From contig JAQUAI010000007.1 of the NCBI GenBank assembly GCA_028687335.1, positions 1 through 64,000 of the forward strand: 64,000 bases of DNA, given 5' to 3'. The stretch comes from Gallionella sp. Its GTDB lineage: Bacteria > Pseudomonadota > Gammaproteobacteria > Burkholderiales > Gallionellaceae. Of the stretch, positions 40,101 to 50,252 are shown in pieces. The notes beneath the pieces are model-generated. The model saw nothing but the letters and a program-made list of their open reading frames with translations, searched no databases and was not told the origin of the DNA. The translations under genes and the position numbers were made by a program. The first letter of the stretch is position 1. Every line of letters starts with the position of its first letter.

Positions 40101-41513
40101 TTACTTGTGTACGCCCAACTTTTCGCGCCAGCCCGCGAACAGCTTGTCGCTGTCTTTCGGGAAGGACTCGAATGCACGTGCGAACTCTTTGTGTGTCTTC
40201 GCGTATTCGATCGGATCAGCACCAGTCTTCCAGCACTCGTAAGACTGACCGAGGGAGATACCACCAGCTGCTGGGCTGTCGATATGACCGAAAGCGCCGC
40301 CGCCGCAGGTGTTGATCACGTTGCCGTGGCCCAGATTCTGGAAGAAGCCTGGCAGACGCAGTGCGTTCATACCGCCGGAGATGATCGGAGTTGTTGCCTT
40401 CATGCCGTACCACTTCTGGTAGAAGTAAGGTCCTTGGCACTCATCGCGCTCCAGCATGTATGCCAGTACGGTTTCTTTACCGTGACCTTCCATCTTGCCG
40501 TAGCCCATGGTGCCGGTATGCATACCGGACGCGCCCATCAAACGCACCATCTTCATGTAGCACAATGGATCCATACCCATTGGAGACTTGTAGGAAGTCA
40601 CTGCACCGTGGCCTGCGCGGTGGAAGTGCAAGAAGGTGTCTGGGAACTCACGGCGAGCAGTGGTCACACCTGCTGGACCAGTCACGAATCCGTCAACGAG
40701 GAAGGCTACGTGGCTAGCAGAGTTGTATTTAGCGAACGTATTGAGAACGAAGTCGCCGCGATGAATCATTTCTTTGTAGTAATCGGCAGTGATGTTGGCC
40801 GAGAACAACTTAGCTTGACCAGTTGCTTGTTGAGCACGATCCATGGCTTCTGCCACTTTCGGCATAACCACTTCCATCGGGCAGAACGGTTGGTTAGCTT
40901 GTGGCTCGTCATTCTTGATGAAATCGCCACCCAACCAGAAGTCGTAGCACGCCTTGGCAAATGGCTCAGGACGCAGACCCAACTTAGGCTTGATGATGGT
41001 GCCAGCGATGTAACCGCCGTCAGTTTCAGAGCGACCCAACACCTTCCACAGGTTGGTGATATTTGCGGACGGGCCGTCGAAGTGCTTCATCATGCACTCA
41101 GGAACCAAGAAGTCCAGCATGCGCAAACCTTGATGGTCGCCCATGCCTTGGTTGTTACCCAGAATCAGAGACCACATGTGAGAAATGTTGAAAGTGCCAT
41201 CGGTCAGGTTTGGATCGAACAGGTCGACTGGATAAGCGACCTTGAACAAGCCGCCGCCCTTGACTGCATCATCACCAAAAGCTGTTTCGTCAACTTCATA
41301 CACCAGCGCGTCCACACCACGAGTGAAATCATCGGTGGTGGATACTTCAACGTTCGTACCGGTAGAAGATTCAGCTGCAACGTGAGCAGCTACTTCCAAG
41401 AAACCGTGGCCTTTGGCCGGAATAAGCTTGTACGCAACCAGCAAGTGCTTGCCGCCAGCGATCAAATCCGCTTCTTTCAGATTCAGATTTGCATAACGAT
41501 TTGATTGATCCAT
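40101..41513 (-). CDS. cbbM: RuBisCO form II large subunit
   Basis: This 470-residue enzyme has form II features: active-site K175 in [11 protein letters not shown], carbamylated K200 with D202/E203 in [19 protein letters not shown], and loop-6 K340 in GYGKMEG. It is the CO2-fixing enzyme of the Calvin cycle, homodimeric or higher without a small subunit. Form II enzymes suit low O2 and high CO2, as in microaerobic iron- or sulfur-oxidising bacteria. It is the first gene of cbbM-cbbQ-cbbO, opposite cbbR. Confidence 0.97.
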   Translation of the reverse strand: MDQSNRYANLNLKEADLIAGGKHLLVAYKLIPAKGHGFLEVAAHVAAESSTGTNVEVSTTDDFTRGVDALVYEVDETAFGDDAVKGGGLFKVAYPVDLFDPNLTDGTFNISHMWSLILGNNQGMGDHQGLRMLDFLVPECMMKHFDGPSANITNLWKVLGRSETDGGYIAGTIIKPKLGLRPEPFAKACYDFWLGGDFIKNDEPQANQPFCPMEVVMPKVAEAMDRAQQATGQAKLFSANITADYYKEMIHRGDFVLNTFAKYNSASHVAFLVDGFVTGPAGVTTARREFPDTFLHFHRAGHGAVTSYKSPMGMDPLCYMKMVRLMGASGMHTGTMGYGKMEGHGKETVLAYMLERDECQGPYFYQKWYGMKATTPIISGGMNALRLPGFFQNLGHGNVINTCGGGAFGHIDSPAAGGISLGQSYECWKTGADPIEYAKTHKEFARAFESFPKDSDKLFAGWREKLGVHK

Positions 41514-41596
41514 TGTTTTCTCCTCTTGTCGTTTAAATGTTCTTGCTACGGTTTGAACTGTACGGACTTGCTACTATAAATAACAGTCAAATGTTT

Positions 41597-41622
41597 TTAT
41601 CAGAACCATAAGCACGGCTTAT
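41597..41622. promoter_or_regulatory. Probable CbbR operator between cbbR and cbbM
   Basis: Two overlapping inverted repeats are present: TTAT-N7-ATAA (41597-41611) and ATAAGC-ACG-GCTTAT (41608-41622). The T-N11-A spacing fits LysR-type sites. They lie 17-42 bases before the cbbR start and 84-109 before cbbM, the usual place for CbbR binding. Confidence 0.65.
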
Positions 41623-41638
41623 AGTTTAGAATTTCACC

Positions 41639-42535
41639 ATGCTGCATCTTACGCTACGACAACTGCAAGTCTTTGAGAAGGTGGCAACCCACCTAAGTCA
41701 CTCGCGCGCCGCCAAAGAACTATACCTCTCGCAACCGGCAGTGTCCATGCAGATCAAGCAATTGGAAGAAAACCTTGGTCTCCCCCTATTCGAGCAAATG
41801 GGGAAAAAAATATTCCTGACTGAGGCAGGGCGCGAAGTCTTGCACTACAGCCGCACCATTCTGCAACAACTGCTGGAAATGGAAACTGTGTTCGACGAAA
41901 TGAAAGGGCTGGGGCAGGGCAAGTTAACCCTATCTGTCGTCAACACCGCCAACAGTTTCACACCGCCACTGCTGGCTCGCTTCTGTCGCGAGCACCCCAA
42001 CATCAACGTCATCCTGCAAGTGGCCAACCGCGATGCCGTACTCAAACAACTAGCCGACAACAACACCGACCTCGCCATCATGGGCCAACCACCGGAAGGC
42101 CACGACCTGATTGCCGAATCGTTCATGTCCAACCCGCTGGTCGTCATTGCCCCACCCGACCACCCATTGGCTAAACTCGATCAAATCAAACTGACGCAAC
42201 TCGCCCAAGAAACCTTCCTCTCGCGTGAACAAGGCTCCGGTACCCGCGTCGCAATGGAACGCATCTTCACCCGCCACCACATCCATCCCAAATTAGGCAT
42301 GGAAGTGGAAACCAACGAAGCCATCAAACAAGCCGTTCAGGCCGGACTGGGATTGGGAATTTTGTCGCAACACAGTATCGAACTCGAACTGGAAACTGGG
42401 CGACTAGTCGTACTGAATGTAGATCACTTCCCACTGATGAGGCACTGGTACGTGGCGCATAGAAGCAATAAACGGCTGTCTGGAGCAGCGCTGGCATTTA
42501 AACACTTCTTATTGCAAGAAACCACAACCAAATAA
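41639..42535 (+). CDS. cbbR: LysR-type regulator CbbR
   Basis: This 298-residue regulator has the LysR helix-turn-helix (LRQLQVFEKVATHLSHSRAA, QPAVSMQIKQLEE) and an inducer-binding domain resembling CbbR. Divergent from cbbM with a palindromic 125-bp intergenic region, it very likely activates the RuBisCO operon in response to a metabolite or redox signal, and may repress itself. Confidence 0.92.
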   Translation: MLHLTLRQLQVFEKVATHLSHSRAAKELYLSQPAVSMQIKQLEENLGLPLFEQMGKKIFLTEAGREVLHYSRTILQQLLEMETVFDEMKGLGQGKLTLSVVNTANSFTPPLLARFCREHPNINVILQVANRDAVLKQLADNNTDLAIMGQPPEGHDLIAESFMSNPLVVIAPPDHPLAKLDQIKLTQLAQETFLSREQGSGTRVAMERIFTRHHIHPKLGMEVETNEAIKQAVQAGLGLGILSQHSIELELETGRLVVLNVDHFPLMRHWYVAHRSNKRLSGAALAFKHFLLQETTTK

Positions 42536-42662
42536 CCCCGAAACTCGACCATTGGTTTTCTCAGGTTGCCGCTGATACTTGGCAACCCCCGATTGTCGGA
42601 CATCAATTTACTTTATCCGCACGCCTCAACTAGAGTCACGCTAACTAAAAGCAGGAGTTGCA

Positions 42663-43181
42663 ATGCCCACCCAACAAAAACAAGCTGGCCTGACTCTAAT
42701 AGAGCTTCTAATCGTTATTGCGATTGGTGCTATTTTGGCCTCGTTAGCAGCACCAGCCTTTAGCGACTTCATTAACAGCACAAGACAGTCAACTATCTCC
42801 ATGGAAATTTTTGGTGACTTAAACCGTGCCCGTAGCGAAGCTATTAAGCGCAATACGCGCGTGCTAATGTGTGCCAATAATGCGGCCAACACAGACTGTA
42901 TAACGACAAGTTCTACAAACTGGCAGAACGGCTGGCGCATTTGCTACGACTTAAATCGTGATGGTAGCTGTGATGCTGGAACAGCAGATGACCCTAATCC
43001 AATTGTCACGCATCAGCCATTAAAAAACTCTCTCACTCTCTTGGGCTCTGCCGCTTTTGTTCGCTTTAATCCCAACGGAACTGTTAGCGCAGCATCAACA
43101 TTAACATTGAACGGCACATGGGCTGGTGCGCAAGCCAAGGTAACCAATATCGCCACAACTGGTTATATTTCCAAGCCTTAA
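42663..43181 (+). CDS. Type IV pilus minor pilin, FimT/FimU-like (GspH family)
   Basis: The prepilin leader QKQAGLTLIELLIVIAIGA has Gly before the cleavage site and Glu5 after it, then a GspH-like globular part with two cysteine pairs (LMCANNAANTDC, ICYDLNRDGSC). At 172 residues it suits a minor pilin that initiates pilus assembly. It is the first of six clustered genes (fimT-pilV-pilW-pilX-pilY1-pilE) and follows GGAG. Confidence 0.86.
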   Translation: MPTQQKQAGLTLIELLIVIAIGAILASLAAPAFSDFINSTRQSTISMEIFGDLNRARSEAIKRNTRVLMCANNAANTDCITTSSTNWQNGWRICYDLNRDGSCDAGTADDPNPIVTHQPLKNSLTLLGSAAFVRFNPNGTVSAASTLTLNGTWAGAQAKVTNIATTGYISKP

Positions 43182-43190
43182 GGAATCAAT

Positions 43191-43769
43191 ATGCGAAATA
43201 AATTTATCTGCTCCTCTTTCGCAATCCGCCTCCAGCTAGGGTTTTCCATGTTAGAGGTACTAATCACCCTAGTGATTATCGCCACAGCTTTGCTTGGAAC
43301 GGCCGGATTACAAGCGTATGCGCTGAAATCTGGGCAAAGTAGTCAACTGCGAAATCAAGCCATATTTCTAGCTTCAGATATTGCTGAACGAATGGAGGCA
43401 AACAAAGCTGGAGCAGTAGCGGGTAACTACACCCTTGCCGCGACCAGCTCCGTTTCTGTAGCCCCAGCAGTAGATTGTTCTAACACATCCTGTGATCCAT
43501 CCGAGCTAGCTGCTTGGGATGTATTTCAGTGGGAAAGTAATTTTGCAACCCTCCTACCGCAAGTTAGTTCGTGGGAAATATCCTCCCCCGCCTGTACTGG
43601 AGTCGCCCCCTTGCCGTCATTATGCAATTACACAATTTTTGTAGCTTGGTCGGATCGACGTATCGACACTACATATGCCGCCTTTAATGCTGCATCTTCG
43701 GTCGGAATTAATGCCACAGGCACAAGTGAGCTCTTTTCTTACACAACGACCAGATCAATAGCCAATTGA
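43191..43769 (+). CDS. pilV: Type IV pilus minor pilin PilV
   Basis: The prepilin motif LQLGFSMLEVLITLVIIATA precedes a PilV-type body with AGLQAYALKSGQSSQLRNQA and AGNYTL. At 192 residues it matches PilV length. It belongs to the priming complex of minor pilins; it lies nine bases after the first pilin gene. Confidence 0.88.
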   Translation: MRNKFICSSFAIRLQLGFSMLEVLITLVIIATALLGTAGLQAYALKSGQSSQLRNQAIFLASDIAERMEANKAGAVAGNYTLAATSSVSVAPAVDCSNTSCDPSELAAWDVFQWESNFATLLPQVSSWEISSPACTGVAPLPSLCNYTIFVAWSDRRIDTTYAAFNAASSVGINATGTSELFSYTTTRSIAN

Positions 43770-43777
43770 GATTACAA

Positions 43778-44776
43778 ATGAATACCTTCTCATCTAACAA
43801 GATACTTTCGTCACCCCAGTTGAGCTCAGGCTTTAGCTTGGTGGAAATGATGCTCTCTATCACCATCGGCCTGATGATTATTGCAGCTCTTTCCGGCGTG
43901 CTGATCAGCAATGCAAATAGCAGCAAAACCAATGATCGCACAGCAGAACTACAAAGCAACGGACGATTCGCCCTTAGCCACCTTCAAGCGGAATTGCGCC
44001 TTGCTGGTTACCGTGGCTACACTCCGCGAGCACCAGAATCTACCGCTTGGACTACACCCACAATTAACAATGAATGTGGGACTGCAGGCGCTTTTGTTAA
44101 AAACATACGGCAATCAGTGTGGGGAGCCGACAACAACCCCTTTGCAACCAGCTGCATTTCTACTGGCTACAATGACACGAGTAATAGTGACGTATTGGTT
44201 ATACGACATGTTGCCGAGCAGCCAACATTAGCAGCAAGTGCTGTCAGCACGGCTCCGAATATGGTTTTCTTACGCACCTCATACAATAATGCCGCCGTCA
44301 TGAAAGGCGACTCTTTGCCCACAGAAGTAATTGGTACCGACAATTTTGAGCTAAAAAACTTCGTTTATTACATCGGCAGCGATGATGCCAACGCTAATAA
44401 TCCGGCTCTACGCAGAGTTGCACTAACCTCCATCTGCACTGGAGGAGTTACCCCTCCATGCATGATCGACGAAATGGTTGTCAGCGGCATTGAACAACTA
44501 CAAGTGCAGTATGGTGTAGCCAATGGTGCCAACATCCAATACTTTGATGCAGGTGCTATTACAGGAGGACACAGCGCAACAGCCGCTACCGACTGGGACA
44601 AGGTAACTGCCGTGCGTATTTGGTTGTTAGCGCGCAATTCACGGGTAGAGAACGGGTACACCAACAACAATACCTACACAATGGGCGACATCGTATACAC
44701 CCCACCCGCTGGCACAGAAAGTATCCGTCGCCAACTTTTCACCACCGTTATACAACTTCGTAATTTCCGCAACTAG
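43778..44776 (+). CDS. pilW: Type IV pilus assembly protein PilW
   Basis: An ATG is present at 43778; a TTG four codons earlier is in frame. SSGFSLVEMMLSITIGLMII is the prepilin motif. The 332-residue body has FALSHLQAELRLAGYRGYTP and a late WLLARNSRVENGYTNNNTYT, typical PilW. It forms part of the minor pilin tip complex. Confidence 0.88.
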   Translation: MNTFSSNKILSSPQLSSGFSLVEMMLSITIGLMIIAALSGVLISNANSSKTNDRTAELQSNGRFALSHLQAELRLAGYRGYTPRAPESTAWTTPTINNECGTAGAFVKNIRQSVWGADNNPFATSCISTGYNDTSNSDVLVIRHVAEQPTLAASAVSTAPNMVFLRTSYNNAAVMKGDSLPTEVIGTDNFELKNFVYYIGSDDANANNPALRRVALTSICTGGVTPPCMIDEMVVSGIEQLQVQYGVANGANIQYFDAGAITGGHSATAATDWDKVTAVRIWLLARNSRVENGYTNNNTYTMGDIVYTPPAGTESIRRQLFTTVIQLRNFRN

Positions 44777-44778
44777 GG

Positions 44779-45348
44779 ATGAACGACATGACACCTAATC
44801 AAATACCCGAGATAACAAAAAGCGATGCCTTTAATTTGGTCTATCGGCAAAGAGGGTCGACTCTAATTGTAAGTTTAATAATTCTAATTGTTTTGATGCT
44901 ATTAGGTGTCTCAGCAATGGTTACTTCCGATACCCAATACAAGCTCGCTGGTAACTTACAGTTTGAAAAAATTGCTATGGATAACGCTGAAATTTCAGTC
45001 AATGCCGCAGAGCAGTGGCTTGAACAAAATAAAACTTCTGGCCCATCGGCTTCATCTGGAGTGGCTGTAATTACTACAGGCTTTGATCCATTTGCGCTAA
45101 CTTGGAATAATAGTGACTCTATTGCGTTACCTGACGTAAATGGTAATACCGATGAAACCAAGCGCTATACCATCCGTTATGTTTCCAACTATGCATCGCC
45201 TTTAGCTGGCGCAAGCATGGATTGTTCCGACCCCACTAATGAAAGAAATTTTGACTGTGTAAACACATATGTAGTAACTGCGCGCGGGTTAAGTCTGCGT
45301 GGTGCTACTAAGTTTATTCAAACTTACTACGCAGTGCCGTTTCAATAG
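44779..45348 (+). CDS. pilX: Type IV pilus assembly protein PilX
   Basis: QRGSTLIVSLIILIVLMLLG is a PilX-type leader with Val instead of Glu at pilin position 5, as is usual in PilX/GspK-like minor pilins. LAGNLQFEKIAMDNAEISVNAAEQWL is the family's typical helix. The 189-residue protein is encoded two bases after pilW, so translation is coupled. Confidence 0.86.
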   Translation: MNDMTPNQIPEITKSDAFNLVYRQRGSTLIVSLIILIVLMLLGVSAMVTSDTQYKLAGNLQFEKIAMDNAEISVNAAEQWLEQNKTSGPSASSGVAVITTGFDPFALTWNNSDSIALPDVNGNTDETKRYTIRYVSNYASPLAGASMDCSDPTNERNFDCVNTYVVTARGLSLRGATKFIQTYYAVPFQ

Positions 45349-45354
45349 GAGACT

Positions 45355-48300
45355 ATGACCATGAACACATTCAGCCTGAAGAAATTACCCACTGCGCAAA
45401 TAGCCTCCGCGCTTACCATACTTGCTATCGGTGGAGCCGTTATTAAACTAGCATTAGCCGTTACTGCATTCACACCGCAGAATCAACCTACAGGCTATAT
45501 TGCACGCGAAGTTCTCACGAACAACACCCTGACTAGCGGTAACGAAACCGTGTTCCGCGCCCAATACAACAAAGAGTTTTGGACTGGCAACTTATACGCC
45601 TACCCAGTAAATGCCAATGGTGATGTCAGTGAAACAGCTGAACGCTGGGGCGGAGGAGCTGCAGCACAAATTAATGGTCAAAATTTCAGCACTGGGCGGT
45701 TTATTGGCACAATGAAGGATGATGGAACAAAAGTCCCGTTCCTTGCAGCAAGCCTTTCTACAGCTCAAACAGGCACACTATCCACCTCGGTGAATGGAAC
45801 GGCTTACACAGCAACACAAATTGTTGACTATTTACGAGGTAGCCACAGTTTAGAAGGTGCCACTACTTTACGCGCCCGAAAAATCAAAGATGGCGGTGCC
45901 ACAGTATCAACTGTTCTGGGCGACATCATTCATAGCAAGCCGGTATATCTTTCAGACGCAGTCAACCCAACTATTTTTGTTGGTGCCAACGACGGGATGT
46001 TGCATGCCATCAACGCTGGGAACGGCACAGAGCGCTGGGCTTATGTCCCCTCAATGCTAATTCCTAAAATGAAAGCATTGGCCGCCAACCCCTACACTCA
46101 TGATTACTACGTGGATGGCCAAATAGCACTTGGCACAATCACTGTTTCTAGCACGAATACCCGCATTTTAGTTGGTGGCCTAGGCGCTGGAGGTAAGGGA
46201 CTTTATGCTTTAAACATTGAGGGCAGCGGGGGACTCACTGCAGACAGTAACCAAGCTGTAGCAAATAAAGTTTTGTGGGAAATCAAACCCGGCGCGGTAA
46301 ATTATGCAACGCCACAGGTATATCCAGCCACCGCAGATGCTACCGCTTACGATAATCTTGGCTACACTTATGGCACGCCAAAAATTCGGACAATCAACTA
46401 CAACGGCACCCCTCTGAAAGTTGTTATCGTCGGTAATGGCTATAACAATGGCGGTAATTACCAAGCATATCTTTATATCATCGAGGCAGAAACAGGCAAA
46501 CTAGTAAAAGCAATTTTGGCAGACACCGCCGCCACAACTGATGGCACAGCAAGCAGCCCTAATGGCTTATTTGAAGCACTCCCACTCGACACAAACATAG
46601 ATACCTACACAGACCGTGTATTTGCAGGTGACCTGCAAGGAACCATGTGGAAATTCGATTTATCTAGCCCGAATCCTGCGGCTTGGAGCGCAAGCGTACT
46701 GCACACAACAAGCCCGGCACAACCCATTACCGCCTCGCCTGATGCCATTGCACATCCGTCTGGCAACGGCTACATCGTTAACTTTGCTACAGGTTCAGCA
46801 TTTACTGGAACTCATCCAGCTGATGCGGGTACTGGCGCTACAGGTGATTTGGCAGACACCTCCATTTTTTCAGTGTACGGAATTTGGGATAGCGCACCCG
46901 CATCTAATCTAACCCTGACACATCCAATACTAACAGAACGTGAATACACCTCACCTAATGGGATTATTACTCGCGTTCGTAGAGTAACTTCAGCACCACC
47001 AAACTGGGCTCCTAATGGGGACAAAGGTTGGCAGGTTGCATTGCCAATTGGTGGTGAGAGAGTTATTGGAGAAGGTAGTTTTATCTCTAGTGGACGCTAT
47101 TACTTTAGCTCTTACAATCCCACCATTAGTTACTTAGTACCAAGCACTACAACCTATGTATGGGGTGAAAACTGGTCAATGGCCTTGGATGCGACAACCG
47201 GGGGCAGTACCGACGTATTCATGGAACTGAGCGGTGATGGTGTCATCGACAATATTGATCGTATTGGATACATTGCCAGCGACACCGAAGTAACGACAGG
47301 GACGAGCAATGTAGGAGATCCTATCCTGACACCTAGTGTGGATGGTATTCCTGTTGGGCAGTGGCAATCACGCGGCGTACAAGGGCAGCCAACCTTAGTG
47401 AAACTCACGTCACTATTTACCACGTTATTCAATACCAATCCTGATGTTACCGTCCCATCAGCCGCGCCGACAGGAAGCGGGGTTGCTGGCGGTCACTTTG
47501 ACGTAGATATTTACTATGGCGGAACATCTACTGGCTCGGCAGCAACTGCCACGATCACCGTTGGCAGTACGGGTAACTCTTTACCATCGACTCTTGGGGG
47601 AATTGAAATTGACGGGGTTGTAATTGTCCCAGCTTTAACGGTAACTGATATTCCCAATGGTTCAGCAACCAGCACCAATGCCACCACCATCAAAAACAAA
47701 GTAAGCAGCCTCAACGGCTACACCGCCTCCAAAAGTGGCAGCACAATTACAATCACCGCCCCCATCGGGGCCAGCTATAACGGAAAAACACTTACTGTTA
47801 TTCCCGGCACATCGTCTGGCACACCTGGAAGTGCGGGTATTAGACCAACTGGGTTGATTACTTTCTCAGGTACAAAAACCGACAAAAACACAAAGGCCGA
47901 GATCACCAAAACGCTTTCTAGTAATAGTGCCAGCATAGTTGTTGGCAGCTATAAATTTACCAGCGTGATCACAATTGGTAAGAAAAAAACCCCTGCTGAA
48001 GCGGCCGCCAGCGTTGTATCCGCTATTGGCACAAGTGGAAATGTTCAAGCGTTCATTGGAGGGGATTCTGTAACGCCTATTTGCGCGGCACAAACAGTTG
48101 AAGTGGTTTGTTTAGTCGATACCAACACATACAACAATGGCACGGCGGTATCTGCTGGCACTTTTACCAATGCGAGTGGTGTTAGTCTTTCAACCACAGC
48201 AACCGCAGGAGGCACTTCCCCTACCCCTCCAACTGGCTGGACTGATCTAGCACCAGCTCTTTCCACCACCAGTTTCAGTGGTGGTGCAGATGGCGGCACC

Positions 48301-49602
48301 ACAGGTGATGCCTGTACAGACAAGTGCAAATACGATCAACATGAACACCAGTATGACGACCTATATGATGTCACGGGGGTAAATATGCTGGATGCCAGCC
48401 AAGTTTTATTTAACCTATCAAAAGCGATACCTTCAACTTCCCAGAAGTTCAAGGTCATCATGCACAATCAATATTTAAACCCAGCCGTGAAAATTCACAT
48501 CGGCAATCCTAGCTACGCCCATAACATTGACTTTGGTTACGTTAGCATCAAAAACTTCACCACCTCGGCCACACTCGATGTTGCGACTCTGCCAACCTAC
48601 AACAGAGACTCAGCATCCACAGGGAATGGCTTAACAACTGGGCCTAAATATATCGGCAGTCTTGCTTTCAACATGCCGGTTGATGCTTTGACCGCGAAAA
48701 ACTGGTGGGGCAATGGTGATGTACGCGCGGGGCTAATTCCAACCAAACCTCAGTGTATTTGGGATGCTGCAAGTGTCAACGATGGCAATATGTACCGCCC
48801 TGTCGAGGCTCCAGCCAACGACGCGGGGCTTGGTTATCCTGCAGACGGACCTGGCGTTGCAGGTTGGTCAGGTAGCACAACCCCTTCAACAGCTCAAGGT
48901 GTTCGCCATGGCGGAGCTCTCACCATTCAAATTATTCGTGATACCACCCCCAATAGTGCACTTGAGCTTAACGATCACTTGTTACGCCCTGAGTATGGTT
49001 GGCGCGTTAAGTCAGCGTATTTCCAACAATATGTGCTAGCCGAATACAACACTTACTGGCACCATCCAAATGCTAAATGTTTCGACACGTCTGGCTGGTC
49101 TAAAACTCCTGGTGCCGATAATGGAGGCAGTAAGATGGCCTGCGGCCCAACCAGTAAAGATAAAACACCTTGTGTGGGTACTGACCCCAAGCTTGGTGAT
49201 TTAAGCGGAACCGGTGGAACGGTGACGAGCGTAGACTCGACAAACCCAAATAAGGTCATTACTACTTATGCCGACGGATCTAAAGTTGTCGTTGAAACAA
49301 TCCACAATCCCGACGGCTCGGTTACCACAGTAACCACGCGCATACCAGCTGGAGTCAATGGCATCGTGTCCTCCATACGTAACGCAGATGGTTCGGTTAC
49401 AACCACAATTACGTTAACGGACGGTAGCTCGGCCTCTGGCACTGCTAGTTCGGGAAGCTCTACCACCCTAGGATCGGGTATCACATCAGACAATAAAACT
49501 GATGCGAATCTAGACGGTAGCGGAAGCAAAGGCTCCTTGATAGATCAATCTAGTATTGGATACAAGCGTATTTCTTGGAAAGAATTGCATAGGGATGATT
49601 GA
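45355..49602 (+). CDS. pilY1: PilY1-type pilus tip adhesin, large
   Basis: This 1415-residue secreted protein starts with a hydrophobic signal (ASALTILAIGGAVIKLALAV) and has the PilY1 beta-propeller: FVGANDGMLHAIN, VGGLGAGGKGLYALNI, and the calcium loop D412-x-N414-x-D416-x-Y418-x-D420 followed by VFAGDLQGTMWKFDL. The N-terminal von Willebrand domain of longer PilY1 proteins is absent. After about residue 700 come Ser/Thr-rich beta modules, a His-rich DQHEHQYDDLYDVTGVNM and a tail with repeated DGSVTT units. It caps the pilus for adhesion or calcium-dependent retraction control. Confidence 0.88.
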   Translation: MTMNTFSLKKLPTAQIASALTILAIGGAVIKLALAVTAFTPQNQPTGYIAREVLTNNTLTSGNETVFRAQYNKEFWTGNLYAYPVNANGDVSETAERWGGGAAAQINGQNFSTGRFIGTMKDDGTKVPFLAASLSTAQTGTLSTSVNGTAYTATQIVDYLRGSHSLEGATTLRARKIKDGGATVSTVLGDIIHSKPVYLSDAVNPTIFVGANDGMLHAINAGNGTERWAYVPSMLIPKMKALAANPYTHDYYVDGQIALGTITVSSTNTRILVGGLGAGGKGLYALNIEGSGGLTADSNQAVANKVLWEIKPGAVNYATPQVYPATADATAYDNLGYTYGTPKIRTINYNGTPLKVVIVGNGYNNGGNYQAYLYIIEAETGKLVKAILADTAATTDGTASSPNGLFEALPLDTNIDTYTDRVFAGDLQGTMWKFDLSSPNPAAWSASVLHTTSPAQPITASPDAIAHPSGNGYIVNFATGSAFTGTHPADAGTGATGDLADTSIFSVYGIWDSAPASNLTLTHPILTEREYTSPNGIITRVRRVTSAPPNWAPNGDKGWQVALPIGGERVIGEGSFISSGRYYFSSYNPTISYLVPSTTTYVWGENWSMALDATTGGSTDVFMELSGDGVIDNIDRIGYIASDTEVTTGTSNVGDPILTPSVDGIPVGQWQSRGVQGQPTLVKLTSLFTTLFNTNPDVTVPSAAPTGSGVAGGHFDVDIYYGGTSTGSAATATITVGSTGNSLPSTLGGIEIDGVVIVPALTVTDIPNGSATSTNATTIKNKVSSLNGYTASKSGSTITITAPIGASYNGKTLTVIPGTSSGTPGSAGIRPTGLITFSGTKTDKNTKAEITKTLSSNSASIVVGSYKFTSVITIGKKKTPAEAAASVVSAIGTSGNVQAFIGGDSVTPICAAQTVEVVCLVDTNTYNNGTAVSAGTFTNASGVSLSTTATAGGTSPTPPTGWTDLAPALSTTSFSGGADGGTTGDACTDKCKYDQHEHQYDDLYDVTGVNMLDASQVLFNLSKAIPSTSQKFKVIMHNQYLNPAVKIHIGNPSYAHNIDFGYVSIKNFTTSATLDVATLPTYNRDSASTGNGLTTGPKYIGSLAFNMPVDALTAKNWWGNGDVRAGLIPTKPQCIWDAASVNDGNMYRPVEAPANDAGLGYPADGPGVAGWSGSTTPSTAQGVRHGGALTIQIIRDTTPNSALELNDHLLRPEYGWRVKSAYFQQYVLAEYNTYWHHPNAKCFDTSGWSKTPGADNGGSKMACGPTSKDKTPCVGTDPKLGDLSGTGGTVTSVDSTNPNKVITTYADGSKVVVETIHNPDGSVTTVTTRIPAGVNGIVSSIRNADGSVTTTITLTDGSSASGTASSGSSTTLGSGITSDNKTDANLDGSGSKGSLIDQSSIGYKRISWKELHRDD

Positions 49603-49640
49603 TGCAAAATTTCAAAGAACTTTGATTTGATGGAGGCAAA

Positions 49641-50081
49641 ATGAAACGCAATTTGCAAACTGGATTTAGTTTGATAGAACTGATGGTTGCCGTCGCTATT
49701 GTTGGCATACTTGCCGCCATTGCTATGCCCAGTTATCAGTCTTATGTTATTAGAGGTTCTCGTGCAGCAGCCCAAACTGAGCTTTTAAAATTGGCAAGCA
49801 TGCAGGAAAAGATTTATCTCAATTCCAGCGCCTATTCTTGTACGGTAACGGCTGATTACAACGGTCGCAGTGACGGTGGTTTAGGTATTGCAGACCGAAA
49901 CAGTGACGACACTAAATATCAGTTTTTTTTAGATACTTGTGCTACCAACTCTTATACCTTATCAGCCAAGCCCGTCGATACTAAAGGCCAAGCTGGCGAT
50001 GGTTGTCTTACACTGCAAGAAAATGGGCAACGACGTTGGTTTAGTGCCGATGACTGTACGGGCACAACAACTAATTGGTAA
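49641..50081 (+). CDS. pilE: Type IV pilin PilE
   Basis: This 146-residue pilin has the leader MKRNLQTGFSLIELMVAVAI with Gly(-1), Phe1 and Glu5, and a PilE body with disulfide cysteines (YSCTVTAD, LDTCATN, DGCLTL, ADDCTG). It is the last gene of the minor pilin cluster. A GGAGG site precedes the ATG. It could be a minor pilin. Confidence 0.88.
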   Translation: MKRNLQTGFSLIELMVAVAIVGILAAIAMPSYQSYVIRGSRAAAQTELLKLASMQEKIYLNSSAYSCTVTADYNGRSDGGLGIADRNSDDTKYQFFLDTCATNSYTLSAKPVDTKGQAGDGCLTLQENGQRRWFSADDCTGTTTNW

Positions 50082-50197
50082 TATCAAGACATTCGGTAGT
50101 TTGCTCGATATTCGCCATCTGATTTTCTAAACCCAGTTGTAGGCTCCCCAGTACAATACACGCGTACCTCTCGCTCTTTTTTGATATGTACGCATAC

Positions 50198-50235
50198 ACA
50201 AAGACAAAGCGGCCCGAAGGCCGCTTTGTCTTTGT
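50198..50235. terminator. Bidirectional terminator between pilE and fba
   Basis: A perfect 17-bp palindrome arm pair (ACAAAGACAAAGCGGCC / GGCCGCTTTGTCTTTGT) encloses loop CGAA, which is TTCG on the minus strand, a very stable tetraloop. It separates the convergent pilE and fba transcripts. Confidence 0.9.
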
Positions 50236-50252
50236 AACAAATTACTCAGTGC

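Noticed and set aside
40035-41504. A 489-codon open frame antisense to cbbM
   Set aside because: Antisense to complete RuBisCO; no start signals or recognisable domain.
42574-42590. Sigma-54 promoter upstream of the pilin cluster
   Set aside because: TTGGCAACCCCCGATTG lacks the GC element at the needed distance.
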